64,000 nt of DNA from Typhlomys cinereus (GCA_023101885.1 JALPQD010000396.1:1067339-1131338), one strand, 5' to 3'. Numbered from the stretch's first letter, positions 45,406 through 58,270 are shown. Numbers and translations are program-made. The notes: generated by a model not told the origin, from the sequence alone.

Positions 45406-47081
45406 CTGCTGAACTAGCAGTATGCCCAAGATAGTTTACCTGTCATCTGTCTGTCTTCTTGAGAGTTTAATTGAACTGTTTCTGCGAATCACTCTGCATT
45501 TGTCCAGTTACTTTAATTTTATAATAAGCCTATGCTTTAAGGCATATTACTACATACAAAGAGGATTTTTAGAATTATGTCCTCAAATTAATTTGGTTAA
45601 GCCCCACAGAGACAGGTATTAAAGAAATAACTCAGTTTCTCATGTATCCCCAGGTCTCATGTTGAACAATTTTCTGTTCACACCACTTCTGTTTTAGTTG
45701 AGCCAAATGACACATATCCTATTCAAAAAAAGAAAGGATCTATTTATATTCTGACAAGGAATTAAGACAAATACACGACATGAGAAGCAGCAAGAATACT
45801 TTTATTTTTATCACAAAAATATGAGGGACACTTACTTGTTGGAAAGCAAAGATTTTCGGTAAGACAAGAAGCTAGGGACGAGGGAGGACAATATAGAGGG
45901 AAATGACAAATATACTGTACAAAACTGTCAAAGAAACAAAAACAAAATATCCTACTATCTCTTAAAGGATTTAGTAGTCAACACACATTTCTAAAAGAAA
46001 AAAATTTTTAGAATTTTCCGTTTTTATGATACATAAGTAAACTCAGGGAAAATGCAATCTTAATGCTCAAAGTCTACTTTGTGTAATTATTTTAAAGTGG
46101 CTAGCTCCAAATCATCCTCCACAGTCCCTTAAAATCCCAAATTTCTTCAACCATGTTGCAAGCAGAAAATTATGCACAATAAATGGTAAAATTAACATCT
46201 CGTTAATGTCTTGTTAGTATTGATTAAATCTTTTGGAGATTATTTGAATAGCTACTTCTATATATTAAAGCTCTAACTTTCAAGCATAAATATATCACAA
46301 CATTTTAATAAACAGAGAGTTGCTGAGTGATTCATAAAACAGAGGAGCAACAGACTTGAAGAGTTTCAGACTTTGATGTAAGGCAAATATAGACCTCCTA
46401 TATATTAATCAATGAAAATTTAGCAATGCATTTAATTATACCTATTCTTATTCTTCCCATTGAGAACCAAGTTATAGTTCTCCACTTCCCCATGCAACAT
46501 GTACCCCTTCTTTACATACACAATGACCTACAGATGTCCATGATTTCATATGCATTGGAATTCATGAGTGCTTACTATGGATGATGTTGTAATGGGTGAG
46601 TCTGTCCAGTCAAATCCGGTACTTCAAATGTGCACCTTAGACAAGGAAATGAGTGTTCTGTGTCCCAAGTCAAACTTGATTTTCCTATGCTCTGCAAACA
46701 TAGTGTGGGTTTTTGTTTTTGTGTAAATGGAGTAGTTCCAAATAAGCTCCAAATAAATGATATAAAAGAAAAATTAGATAGATTCAAGAAAAAAGGTGAG
46801 GTTGTGAAAAAGGGATCTTGAGACTTCCAGTGTATAAGCAAAGGCTGTTTTCAGGCAGATATCCACTTCATAACTATTCGCTGTAGAGTGGACACATTTA
46901 TATTTTACCTTTTCGTTAAAAAAATTAGGATACAGTACTTGAAACCATGTCTGCGTTCATTAAGAACAGCTATAATAAAGAGAGATAAATCTTGGTCCCA
47001 ATAAACATGAATTTGAGCAATGTAATTAAAGCTCTCAGACTTCACATTATGAAATGATAATGATAAATTATATGAATTAAA
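45406..47081. other. Unique-looking AT-rich sequence
   Basis: No gene or repeat is recognised. Two opposing small frames at 46,575-46,841 overlap each other and lack support. Confidence 0.4.
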
Positions 47082-47250
47082 GCCAGTGAGATAGCTCAGC
47101 AGTAAAGGACACTGCTGACTTGAGTTTAGTGGCTAAAAGCCCACAGTACACAAATAACTTCTGAAGGTTGTTCTCTGTTTTCTATCTGAGCTCAGGGAAT
47201 CTCTTTCTCTCTCCGTTTTACATAATTAATTAAAATTAAATTAGATAAAG
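47082..47250 (+). mobile_element. Old B2-like SINE relic
   Basis: The head agccagtgagatagctcagc carries an A-box-like TAGCTCAGCAG. The middle is diverged, then ctttctctctc and an AATTAATTAAAATTAAAT tail. It is too decayed for transcription. No TSD was found. Confidence 0.55.
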
Positions 47251-47691
47251 TGTGTCACAGCATTTTTCAAATTATAATGGCATGTCATTTACATAACATC
47301 ATAGCAGATTTTATTTATAAATATTGTAAGACACACTGGCTGTCTTTTCCCTATGGACAGATACGAAGCTGAGCATAAGATGCCCTCCTTCAATAAGAGA
47401 CATCAGCAAAGTGCAGATGGCCACTAGTTCCAGTGATCACATGGTATGGTCACTTTTGGTGTATTCAGAGGTCATTCTACCAGACTGCCTCACCCAGTGG
47501 CCAGGTGTGGTAGGGGAGCTGGACTCAAATCATTTATATCCAACAGGGAACTTTTAAGAAGTAGGTTTTGTACCAGGCCCCACCACTGTTCAGGACAAGC
47601 CCTTCTTGGATCTGTGCCTACTCAGGTTCCCAAGTATTCCTGATCAGAATTGCATTACTATGTGAACACTCTGTCTGACTCATTTTGTTCT

Positions 47692-47750
47692 TTCTCTGTG
47701 TCTCTCTGTCTCTCTGTCTCTCTGTCTCTCTGTCTCTCTCTCTCTCTCTT
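47692..47750. repeat. (TCTG)/(TC)n microsatellite
   Basis: TCTCTCTG units pass into pure TC. Confidence 0.92.
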
Positions 47751-50029
47751 GGAGTATTTCCTAATGAATCTCCTCTAATTCTTTCTTAGCATCTACCTAT
47801 CATCTCAGAGGACCAGGACTGACTAATTTATGCAGAAAGGCTCTTTTAATAAGGAAGAACTATGTGAAAATATACAACACAAAAAATTATATATTAGCAT
47901 GAACTGAGATTTCTGGGCCACAAATGAACAACTTTATAGTAAACTGAAAGTGTTTCCATTTTATTCCTTGTCCCATGCAAACACAGTCCAAGGCATGAAA
48001 GATTAACATTTTCCAAAAATAAAGCTATGAATTGAAATGAACCTTCATAAAGTTGTCTATTTTGCATATTCAGTGACACTAAGCAACACCCTCCCCTTTC
48101 ACTAACTGGATCAAGATTTAATTTTTTTTAAATTGATTTAGGAAAGGCCTGAGGAATCCTTATCTCCTCGAGCTTCTTATGTAAAGTCACCTATATAAAT
48201 ATTTATGTCATTTGGAAATGTTGCTAAGATCTAGAGTCAGATGATGCCAAGCTCTTGAGAATGGCAGCAGAGTGTGCTAAAATCTTCACACCATATTTTG
48301 CCTCTATGTTCTAAATATTTATTAAGTCAGCAGCCAAGTAAAAATTATTTTTGCATAAACTGTGAATTTTGAGAAACAAAGAAAATGCATTTAAATTAAT
48401 TTCATTTAAAAATAGTCATGTCTGGGTTTTTGCAGAACTTATCTTTTTGGAACTTTTAAAGGAAACAAAAGATTTTAACAGGTGTATTTCAAACAGCCAG
48501 TTTATTTTCCAAAAATCAAGCATGCTATTTGTGAATTACACCCATCGTAGTTATTTTGGAAGCTATTCAATTCAAATTCAACCTCCGTTTATTTATATGA
48601 TTTGGGAATCAAATGCCCTTATTATATGGCTAATTTATGCAATATATCATGACCATGCATAAGAAAACCATGGCAGCTTATATGCAATGCATATTTAGAT
48701 CATTTTAGACCATGGCTAGTTAAGATCAGGAACGATATTAAGAATTTTGACTGAAGGGTAAGAATCTCACCACCAATCCAGCAACTCAGGTAATAATATC
48801 ATTGTTAGTCTTTGTGCAAGACTCCATCGCAACTCTAGTCACATTCTCCCCTTCTAAATATCATCTAATTCTTATTTTCTTGATCCACTAAGTCTCTTTT
48901 CTCCTCTCTCCTTTTTCTCTTGTTTAACTGCTTCTTTTTTTTCATCATAGGTTAACTAGATAATTGAGCTCAGTACCAACTTTCAGCTCTTTGTCATTTC
49001 TGTTTCCACAGATGCAAGCCTGTCTGACTTATTTTTCTGTCTTTATCACATCCTCTTAAGCACCTCCCTGAGATTGGAGTCTTCATATTTTCTAAGAAAG
49101 TATAGAGCATTTGGCTTAGATCTTACACATAAAAGGTATAACCCCAGAGATCTTGAAGCCACTTAGTTCAGTATTCATTAACTGATCTGGAAAAAGAATG
49201 GTATTGTTGAGATTCAAAACCTCATCTGTTCCTTAACAATTTTCTCTTTCTACGGGTCTTCTACTTGGAATTCAAAGTCAAGTTGACCCATTCTGAGACT
49301 CTTCAGGAGAGAAACATTTTTCTAGGTAACAAAGAAACTGTGATAGTCAAAGTCATGGAGCAGTGAGAATACGTTACCATTACACAGAGTACAGAAATCC
49401 CTGCTGCAAGTGGTCTGTGAAATTTCAATCTTACTCCTGCACCAGAAGCTGTGAAAATGGAAGCCAAACATTCCATACTGCATTGAAATAACAGACCCTA
49501 CCGATTATTCAGTCAGGCAACACGTCACCTGTCTCACAGTGAGTCATTCATTCCATCTGTCAGTGGCACACTCTTACTGGCCAGGACTCTAGGCTCAGGT
49601 TAGCTACCATACCAAGGCTCCAACACACAACTGTACTCTACCCCTGTACTCTTCCCCTACCTCTAAAGCCACTATGTTGTCCCAGAACAACAAAGTCCCT
49701 AATTAGCACTTCATCTCTAAGAAACCTATCATTCTGCTTGTTGTAGGCAAAATACCTCATTAAAACAGATGGTGTAGGGAAAGAGCTTTATAAAACCTAA
49801 AGAAGTTATAAACTGAAGTAACAAACATAGGACTAGCCTGAAGTAACAAACATAGGACTAGCCTGAAAAGATGAAAGCTACCACCATGTACATCTCTGAC
49901 CTTACCTACTTTGCCAATGGTACCCAGCAGTTCTTCATCTACAGCATAATTCCTATCATTGCTAAATGAAAACACATCAGAATTAAATCAAAGTGGCTCA
50001 TCACACAGAATGTTGTATTTTGAGATACA
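47751..50029. other. Unique-looking sequence
   Basis: No gene is recognised. A 24-bp unit (gaagtaacaaacataggactagcc) is tandemly duplicated at about 49,815-49,864. 48,369-48,662 is a 97-codon frame of AT-rich sequence with no family resemblance. Confidence 0.4.
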
Positions 50030-51525
50030 TTTATTTGTGTGTATTGGAGGTTTACAAAATAATGGTATGACATATATAGAAAGCAAAGTGTCAACTATCA
50101 TGGGGAAAGCTAACATATCTCTTATAGCATATATTAAACTTTTATTATTACAAGAGCAATTGAAATCTACTTATTTAATCAGAATTCTTAATATAAGTAA
50201 CATAATAGTTCTATTAGCTACAGTTCTCATATTGTGCATTCTATGCTATCTTTGTCCATCTTATATTGCTGCTGCTCTGTGTTCTCTGACCTGCATCTTT
50301 AGCTCTTTATTCTCCCAATGATTACTTCATATGTGGTCTTTTCTTTTGTGGATTGCACATAAGAGCAATGCAATATCATTCTGTGTTTCATTTGCTTTAT
50401 TTAGCATAAGTTCATCCCTGTCTACCCATGTGAGAAATAGTAGGAGCCCTTAGTAAAATTCTATTATGTATAAGTAATGTATTTTTCAAATCTATCACTT
50501 ACCAGTAGACACAGTTTTTCTTCATATTTTCTCTGTTGTAGTAATACTTTTGCAATGCTTTTACATATGTGAATATGTATATAAGATGATGATTTATGCT
50601 TTAAATGAATTTACATAAAGGCATTGTTGAGTGATATCATAGTTCTGTGCTTAATTTTTTTGAAAAACTTCACATTGTTTTCAATAATGATCACAGCAAT
50701 TTACATTTTTACCTATACTGTATTGAAAGATCTCTTTTCTCCAGCATTATCCAATTTAATATATCCTAATGATCTTAACATATGTGAAGAAATATTGCAC
50801 TGTAGATTTAATTACATTTCTCCAGTCATTTATGATATTGATACCGAAACCTTTTCAAAAACTCTGTTGGTCATTCTTATGTCTGATTAGAGGAATGTTA
50901 ACTCAATTCTTTTGCCTATTTTTCTGTATTAGAGTTGCAAGAATTCTTTATAAACTTTGGTTACTAATCCCTTACTAAGATATGTGTTACAAAATTTTCC
51001 CTATTCCTTAAGTTATCTTTTTCATTTTGTCAGTTGTTCCCTTTGCTTTTAAGCTTGATGTAGCCCCACTTACTTACATTTGCTTGTACAACCAGTTCTT
51101 TTAGTGTGATGCCCAAGAAATCATTATCAAGGCCATGTCAAGAAACATTTTCTCATGTTTTCTTCTAAGAGGTTTGTGGGTTAGGTTTTATATTTAGGTC
51201 TTTTATTTATTTTGAGTTGCTAGCCTTAAGTCTGGAAGTACGATGCCTCTAACTTTGCTTGTCATTCTCAGTACTACTCTTGCTTTTTCAAGGGATTTTT
51301 GCAGATCTACACAGTTTTACTCTTTCTCTGAAGAATGACTTTTGAATGTTGAAAGATACTGCACTGAATTGGAGATCATTTTGAATAATATGAATTTTTT
51401 TTAATCAGTGAGAGTTCCTTTGATCCATGAATGTGATCTAACTTTCCATTTATTTCACCAGTATTTTAGTTTTTAGAGTATAAATCTCTCACTTCTTAGG
51501 AATTATCCAAGGTTATAGGTACTGT
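50030..51525 (-). mobile_element. Ancient L1 (L1M-like) ORF2/3' region, antisense
   Basis: Read on the plus strand, the order of blocks is that of an antisense mammalian L1. It runs from tagcataagttcatccctgt through aaaaacttcacattgttttc, gccatgtcaagaaacattttc and gatgcctctaactttgcttg to tttatttcaccagtattttag. These correspond to the 3' end, the ORF2 end and then the upstream ORF2. It is heavily diverged and pre-dates the young L1s. The two positive-strand frames here (50,624-50,978) are antisense shadows. Confidence 0.75.
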
Positions 51526-54500
51526 TATCATAAAGAATGTGGTGACACTCTTAACAATTGCTGAGTAGACCCTATGGACTAGGTACTTTCTCGGTGCTCT
51601 GCACAATGTATTCTCTCACTTAGCTCAATATTCTCAGGCATATCTTCCAGGAGGTTCATTGTCTTATTTTACAGATGATGTAACCTGCACATGTCATGCT
51701 ATTGTTGGTCACATGACTTCTGTTTGAAATACGGTGTTTTTCCCCAAGAGCTGGCTTTTAATTAATTATTTTTTACTATCCCCTAGTTGTACAAGCACAA
51801 TGAATAATACTCCCTGCTCCCTTCCTTCTCCCCTCCTTCCTTCCCCTCTACCCTCTTTCCCTGTTTCCCTCCCTCCCTTCATCAATCCACCTCACTCCCT
51901 CCTACCCTCCTGACTGTCTGCTTCTATGATTCCTGGTGTTCCCTCTGGATCATCTACTGTGGTGGGAGCTCAGCAGTTTTTCTAAATGGCTCATCCTCAT
52001 CTTTTCCTTCAAAATGGAAATATTTACGGAGATCTGTTGCCTCTCACTTTTTGCTGCTTCAGTTGGATATTTATTTCCTTTTTCTCTTGTGATATTCAGC
52101 TGTCTAGAAGCCATGTATTTGCATTTGGGGCTTTTATTTAGGCTAAAAAGAAAGTGAGTCACCAGATTTTTGACCAGAATGTTCTAATTTTGCTTTCTTG
52201 CCCTAGAGGTGGGAAAACATCCTGATCATCAGCTTCTGAAGTTAGACAGAAGCAGTCTTCATATCATAATGCATAATACTTCTCATTATTTATTTATGGC
52301 AATTTAACTCCTCTGTAACTTTTACTCAAGGCTGCCCTGCATTTGCTCAATGGCTGCTTTCAAAGATAACATGTATCTTTCTCCTCTGTTGTCACCTTGC
52401 TTTGCATATTGTGGATTAGGGCCTCAGGAACCGCTATACAAGAAACAAGTTTCTCTTTTAGATGGAAGTAAGATGAAAGTATGTGGGAGAAGCAAGCTTC
52501 TGCAAGTGAGCTCTGACTTTGAATCGTTGGTGGTATTTGATGGCATGTCACCCTGAAGTTCAGCTTGAAGACAGGTGGCACAGGTCATTCCAGCTCAGTG
52601 TGCCGTGATGCAGAGATTCTTAACTCATGCAGAAGTGACAGAGAAGCAGTTGAAAGGACCTGGCTTCATTGTCCAACTGTCTTGTGGCAAAAGAACAAAC
52701 TTTTCCAGTCTGCTTGATGCTCTAACTGAAACTGAAGTGAAAATTATCAGGATCAACATGCAGTTTAGCTTAAGTAATATAAAGAAGAAATGAGTTTTCT
52801 TTATAGTCTCTCAGGGAAAAAGGCAGCTCTGGCATTAGTCAATCAGAGCCCACAGACCATCTGCACTATGAACTGTGTAACTGAATGCTTGAGACAGAAG
52901 TTCACACAAGCAGTCAGAGTGCAGTGCCTAAGTATTGCTTTTTTTCCTAAGCAAAAATAGCAAAATAAGTAAATAAATATTCATTAATCAGCTTCTACTA
53001 ATTGGAACTGCGAACCTGGCTTGAGAAACTTTGACACTTGTTTTCCCACCAGTGCTCTAGGCTGTCAAAGCACCAGACCTAGAGACAGTCACACCTCCCA
53101 ACATGTTTATTCTTCAGTAATGACCAACCTACTCCCTTCATTTGGAGAATATACAGTCCTACCCAAATGTCTTTCCAGAGGTGTAAAAATGGAGGGTCAA
53201 TTGCTCAGAAGACAGAATGAAAAAAGGAAGTGCAACACTTTCTATTTTTGTATATACTTGAGACTTCTGGAATATTTACCTTAGGTAAGCATACATGTAC
53301 ACACAAATGCACACACACATATATAGAAGTCACATTGGAAACAGTTTAAAAATATAATGAAATACCACACTAAGAATTGGAAAGTAACAGAACGCCAGTA
53401 AATGTACATGTACACATTTGTTATGCGAGAGTTTTCCTTCTCGTAAATGCTTGTGAAGAAATGTTTATGTTTCCTGGGATGAAGTAATTGAGAAGCACCA
53501 GTTCTTTGCAAGTCAAGATTCAGAAGTATAGCTGAACCACACAGCGTTATGTTTTCCCAGTCATCTCAACACAATTACTGGAGATGAAACCTTTCTGTAG
53601 GGTAAGAAATAAATGAGTAACTTATTTCTCATTCCTCCCTCAACTGACAGATTTCTATGCTTGAATGTTTATTCATATTAACTTATAATTGAGGAACATG
53701 TGGTTTTCACACCATACCTAATCAACCCAACCAGAGCAAAGCTGTTTTTAAAATAGCAAGGAGAGAAGTGTTGCCCAGGCATTCAGAGTGGTCGCAAGGC
53801 CCAGTGGGCCTCTCGGTGTGTACACACAGCTTTTCCCGCTCCTCTTCTGCGGTAGTGAGATAAGAAGTCTGGCCATCTGGGCTTCTCAACTTGTTTCTGG
53901 CAGTGGGAGAAAGCTGATCAGAATCAACTCTGTTTTAGGTGTACTGCAGGGTTTGAAGTGGCAAAGAGATCAAAGAAATTACCTCACAGCTAGCTTTGAG
54001 TAAAAAATTTATTTTCTTGTTTTGTTTGAGAAAAAAAAAACATGGTATTTCTTATCCATTACTAAGAAAGCAGTAGAAAATTTGTGTTGTCCTCTTGTAT
54101 TTACTTGACCTGATCTTTAGATCCTCTTGCCTTCCCATCCCCAATTTCTCATGATTGGGTCTGAAGCTCCATTTTCATCCTAGCAGGAAGTTGATGTCTA
54201 GAGTATATTTGTCTCAACTCATTAGTAGTCTACTATACTTCTCAAGGAGATCCAAGGTATAATTCCCTATCCCAACAACACACTAGGATGCACAGGTCTC
54301 CCCAACCTTGATGGTGACAAGCTTGTCATTTAGCTGGAAACATGGGGGAAAGAAAGGTAATGCTGAATTGCTTCTGCCCAGTGAGCTGCAAACTCATGCA
54401 CACACCTTGAGCTCCCTGTAGACAAGGCAGATCCCCAAGGGGAACATACTATGGTGAATCCAAACAGCCCACAAGGAAAGACAAGATACCCTTGATTTTT

Positions 54501-55035
54501 CTCTGCAAACCTGTCCTAGCCTCACAAAGCAGTGAAGCCTTGAATGGAGAATGCTTTTCAGTAGAATCACATGAGAGACACAACAATGTGCTAATTCAGT
54601 TCAAGCCATGTGACAGTCCTACAGATAAAGTAAGGAAATGTCATCTCCTCAGAGGTGTCCTCTCTGGCTACCTTTCCTAAAATATGACTCCTGAAACCAA
54701 GCTCCCCCCCACCTGCTTCACCTCACAAATCATAATCCTTTCTGGCACACTGTGTTTTTTAAACATTGGTCTTGCATGATGATACTGCATGCTTATTGGG
54801 AGTCAGATGTAGCAGGAAGGCCACTGTGACCCCCAAGGACTGAACAATGTCTGGCACAGAATTAATGTTTAATAAGCGCTTGTCAGATAAATATGGTCAG
54901 GCTTCAAGAAAAGGTGGAGTAAATAATAACTGATTATAAGGAAAAGAAAGATAAAGGAAGGAAGAAGACAAGAGAGAGTAATGATACAGAATTGTACACA
55001 ATGATACAGAACCTCAGTGTACACATGCTTACAAG
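51526..55035. other. Mostly unique sequence; pyrimidine tract at 51.8 kb
   Basis: 51,810-51,915 is a C/T-rich tract that could be the reversed purine run of an old L1 3' end, but flanking support is thin. No gene is recognised in the rest. Confidence 0.4.
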
Positions 55036-55040
55036 CACAT
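55036..55040. repeat. 5-bp TSD of MaLR-like element (left)
   Basis: cacat is repeated at 57,225-57,229. A 5-bp duplication is typical of ERVL/MaLR integration. Confidence 0.9.
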
Positions 55041-55398
55041 TGTCATGGTTTGAAATGTGTCCCCCACAGTCTCATGTGTTTGGCAAGGTCATGGCACCTT
55101 GAGAGGTGAAGCCTTACTGGAGGAAGGCAGTCACAAGGGGTGGGCCTTGAGGTGGATTAGTCCCACCCTACCTCCAGGAGAAGTCTGCTTTTTGCTGCAA
55201 GTAGTCTGCAGCTCTCAGCTTCCAAGATGTCTGCGGTGACTTAGCCTCCTCCAGCTTTGGCCAGCCAGCCATGCCACCTCTGCTTTGAGAGACTGTACCT
55301 TCCCTCTGGAATCGTAAGCTGAATAAACCTCCCTTTCTCCCTTAAGTTGATTGACTTTGAGTACTCTCTCACAGCAACAGTTAAGAGTAACCATTACA
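55041..55398 (+). mobile_element. 5' LTR of young MaLR-like element
   Basis: It is 358 bp, TGTCATGGTTTG...ATTACA. By eye it differs from the 3' LTR at a single base (gtgaagcc here, gtggagcc there, near 55,109). An AATAAA in gctgaataaacctcc at about 55,319-55,333 is the likely LTR poly(A) signal. Confidence 0.95.
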
Positions 55399-55741
55399 GA
55401 AATTGGTACCGGATAGTGGGGTATTGCTGAGATAAGAACAGCTGGTACCACAAACTGAAGTTGTTTGTGAAGCTGAGAAAGTTGGTACCCAGAAGCATGG
55501 CCAATGCTGTGAGTGGCTAGTGTGCCTTTGGAATTGTTTGTTGGGAGAAATACGGAGAATTTTGGGACTTTGTCCTGGGAAAGTCTTTGCGTCTTGGCGG
55601 TTGGGCCAAAGGGGCCTTTCTCGTGAGAGCTCAGAGGAGAGCAATGCTGTGAGAGACGCAGACAGTGGAAGCCCAGCTTGTGGTGGTCCAGAGGGGAACA
55701 GAGACTGTGTTTGCAACTGGACAAATGACACATGAAATTAT

Positions 55742-56005
55742 GTGTTGGCTGAGAGTTTAGTGAAGTTTTGCCCTCGTCCTGAAAGCTTGCCTGAAGTTAA
55801 GCTGGAGTGCTTGGTAGAGGAAATTTCAAAGCAATGTAGTCTTGACAATGTGATATGGCTACTTTTTAGATGTCTTCAGAGTTATGAAAAAGAGCAAAGA
55901 ATCAGGCAGGAAGAAGCAAAAACTGTAAGATCCAATGATGAAAAATACAATGGCAAACTTAAAAGAGTTGAACCAGGAAAAAGCAGAGAACAAAATGGCT
56001 GTTGA
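55742..56005 (+). CDS. Short ORF in MaLR-like interior (87 codons)
   Basis: It begins MLAESLVKFCPRPESL and has a Glu/Lys/Arg-rich second half (about residues 48-85, heptad-like, coiled-coil prone). It overlaps the next ORF in a different frame. MaLR interiors descend from gag-like sequence, so this could be a remnant, but no recognisable capsid motif remains. Coding is unproven. Confidence 0.2.
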   Translation: MLAESLVKFCPRPESLPEVKLECLVEEISKQCSLDNVIWLLFRCLQSYEKEQRIRQEEAKTVRSNDEKYNGKLKRVEPGKSREQNGC

Positions 56006-56726
56006 AGAGATTAGTTATTTGAATAATAGGAGAGGCCCTAGCTTGAGGGCAAGATCCTCAGGGAAGGCTCCCACTCATAAGAATGCAAATCCTTTCAGAA
56101 GACTAGAGCTAAAGGGTGGAGTTCCAAAGCAAGAGTTGGTTTCTCTTACCAAGCCACTGCCCAGGAGTGAAAGACATGGCCAGCATAGAGAAGCAGAATC
56201 AGCTGTGATTCAAGAGGGCCAGTCTTGGCAAAGTTGTCCACGTTGTTCTGGTTTTAGAGGCATCAGTGATGCGAGAGGGAGGAGATCATGGAGTCCTCTT
56301 CCAAGATTTCAAAAATTGGCAGAATCCAGGCATCATGAGGCAAGAAGCCTGCAGTTTAGAGGCTCAATAAGGGCAGTTTGTGCTGTGGAGTTAAAGCCTG
56401 GTTTGCCATTGAGAAGTAAAGATGTTAGAGATGCCAGAGACAACGTGGGACACTTGCCAAGGAGAGCTGTATACCCTGGGAGGAGTCAGCTCAAGAGACC
56501 AACATATTCTATGGGCAGCTGCATTGGAGGGGTGGAACCAAAGCCCTTTGGAACTGAGATGATTTCAACAAGAAGCTCACTTGTTGGACTTGGAGCTACA
56601 AGATTTGGAGTTTGTCCTGCTGGTTTTCAGTCTTGTTATGGACTGATCTTTCCTGGATATGCCCCCATTCCTTCCTTTTGGAATGGGAATGTTTATTCTG
56701 TGCCATTGTATGTTAGAAGTATGTAA
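55935..56726 (+). CDS. Longest ORF in window (263 codons), in MaLR-like interior
   Basis: The frame is open for most of the interior. The product would be basic, rich in Arg/Ser/Gly, with one CPRC pair at about residues 100-103 and a hydrophobic, aromatic C-terminus (GLIFPGYAPIPSFWNGNV). No zinc-knuckle, protease or polymerase motif is present. Its length in a young repeat exceeds chance expectation somewhat, but frames of this size are common in intact MaLR-type interiors and it is most likely non-coding or a vestige. The 172-codon reverse frame at 55,215-55,733 overlaps the LTR and is not credible. Confidence 0.22.
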   Translation: MMKNTMANLKELNQEKAENKMAVEEISYLNNRRGPSLRARSSGKAPTHKNANPFRRLELKGGVPKQELVSLTKPLPRSERHGQHREAESAVIQEGQSWQSCPRCSGFRGISDARGRRSWSPLPRFQKLAESRHHEARSLQFRGSIRAVCAVELKPGLPLRSKDVRDARDNVGHLPRRAVYPGRSQLKRPTYSMGSCIGGVEPKPFGTEMISTRSSLVGLGATRFGVCPAGFQSCYGLIFPGYAPIPSFWNGNVYSVPLYVRSM

Positions 56727-56866
56727 CTTGTATTTTGATTTTACAGGAGACTTTGGACTTTTGGACTGTTGGGACTACCATTTTAGTCTATGAAGACTTT
56801 TAAAGTTGGACTGAGTATGATTTGCATAATGAGATGGCAATGAGCCTGTGGGGGCCAGGGGTGGAA

Positions 56867-57224
56867 TGTCATGGTTTGAAATGTGTCCCCCACAGTCTCA
56901 TGTGTTTGGCAAGGTCATGGCACCTTGAGAGGTGGAGCCTTACTGGAGGAAGGCAGTCACAAGGGGTGGGCCTTGAGGTGGATTAGTCCCACCCTACCTC
57001 CAGGAGAAGTCTGCTTTTTGCTGCAAGTAGTCTGCAGCTCTCAGCTTCCAAGATGTCTGCGGTGACTTAGCCTCCTCCAGCTTTGGCCAGCCAGCCATGC
57101 CACCTCTGCTTTGAGAGACTGTACCTTCCCTCTGGAATCGTAAGCTGAATAAACCTCCCTTTCTCCCTTAAGTTGATTGACTTTGAGTACTCTCTCACAG
57201 CAACAGTTAAGAGTAACCATTACA
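56867..57224 (+). mobile_element. 3' LTR of young MaLR-like element
   Basis: It is 358 bp, matching the 5' LTR except for one base, and is followed by the 5-bp TSD cacat at 57,225-57,229. Confidence 0.95.
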
Positions 57225-57249
57225 CACATGTGTCACACATTTTGGCTAT

Positions 57250-57640
57250 TTATACAAACATTTAATGAGATGAGCATTTAAAATATTCCACACATTTTTT
57301 GAATCATAGTACATTATCAATAAATACTGGTATTGTGCTTTAATGACTGTATCACTTACTCTCTCACAGACACTTGTAAAGATATGACTGGATCTGGAAT
57401 TCTGGAAAATGATAAATGTTGCATGTTTTCTCTCATATGTGAGACTAAATTTAAACATATGCATATATATTTATGACATTAGACCAGAACATGGGAGTCA
57501 TTTGGGGAAAAGTATAATGAGGAGGAACAATGAAGTGCAGTGCAACAGATATGAACAAAGTACAGTAACATCCATGAATGAGTCATAATTAAACATGTTG
57601 TTTTATGTTAATTAAAAATTAAATTTAAAGAAAAATGAAT
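57250..57640 (+). mobile_element. Ancient rodent L1 (Lx-like) 3' end
   Basis: gataaatgttgcatgttttctctcatatg, with a long purine/AT run after it, then gggagtcatttggggaaaag, cagatatgaacaaagtacag and catgaatgagtcataatta, follow the order of an old rodent L1 3' UTR. It belongs to neither of the two other L1 tail types here. No TSD is discernible. Confidence 0.6.
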
Positions 57641-57858
57641 AAGATTATTCATTGAATTAGACACTATGTAAAAAGAAAGTATAAACGAGTTAAGTCACTG
57701 AAAGAAAGTTCTTGGCAGGATGCAGATGAAAGCTGCAATTTCTCCCACTCAAATGTCCATACTTACATTTTTAGAGCCACAATAACCATGACTTAGCCAA
57801 GTACTATACATATGATTCAGAAACAAGGCATTTCTGACCACACAAAAAGTTTCCTGTC

Positions 57859-58270
57859 TATGCTAGTTAGATATATAATTTTCAACCTGACAATTGAAAG
57901 TTGAGCTTTGGACAAATCTATGAAGAATTAGTAGTTGTGGAGGCAAGCCCTAAGAAAGACTGAGAGAGATAATCTGATTGATATGAGAAGACACAGCCCA
58001 TGGTAAGTAGAATTATTCCCTGGGCAGACGGATAAGATAAAAAGAGCTGATTTAGTATTTTACCATGCTTCAGCATACTTAGATAAATTTGGAATCTGGT
58101 GAGTGAGATTTGCCTTAATCTCAGCAATTAGTGGGTGCAGTATGAGCAGTTCACTAAGCTCCTGATGCTGGTTAGAACTCTCTATCAAGCCATGTAACAA
58201 AAATAAAGTTCCCATGCTCCACTAAGATGTTTGGTCATAATTTAACGAGGATGTGGAGACAGCAGCAACA
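57859..58270 (+). mobile_element. 5' LTR of older ORR1-like element
   Basis: It starts tatgctagttagatatataa, continues with caacctgacaattgaaag and ccctgggcagacggataag, and ends agcagcaaca directly before gaaattggtaccag. The matching LTR is at about 60,153-60,563. Divergence between the two is substantial. Confidence 0.8.

Larger units (their letters stand above)
55041..57224 (+). mobile_element. Complete young non-autonomous MaLR/ERVL-type retrotransposon
   Basis: Order: TSD, 5' LTR, primer-binding-site region starting gaaattggtaccgg, about 1.47 kb internal sequence, purine-rich tract (gtgggggccaggggtggaa), 3' LTR, TSD. The LTRs are equal in length with one mismatch, so it inserted recently. 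The interior is far too short for gag-pol, and no protease, reverse transcriptase or integrase motif is visible. It must have been mobilised by another element's enzymes, as known for MaLRs. Confidence 0.93.

Noticed and set aside
50624..50978. Two overlapping plus-strand ORFs rich in Ile/Leu
   Set aside because: They are antisense readings of an ancient L1 ORF2.
55215..55733. 172-codon minus-strand ORF
   Set aside because: It runs antisense through the 5' LTR and interior of the young MaLR-like element. Its first part recurs in the 3' LTR, so it is a shadow of a repeat.
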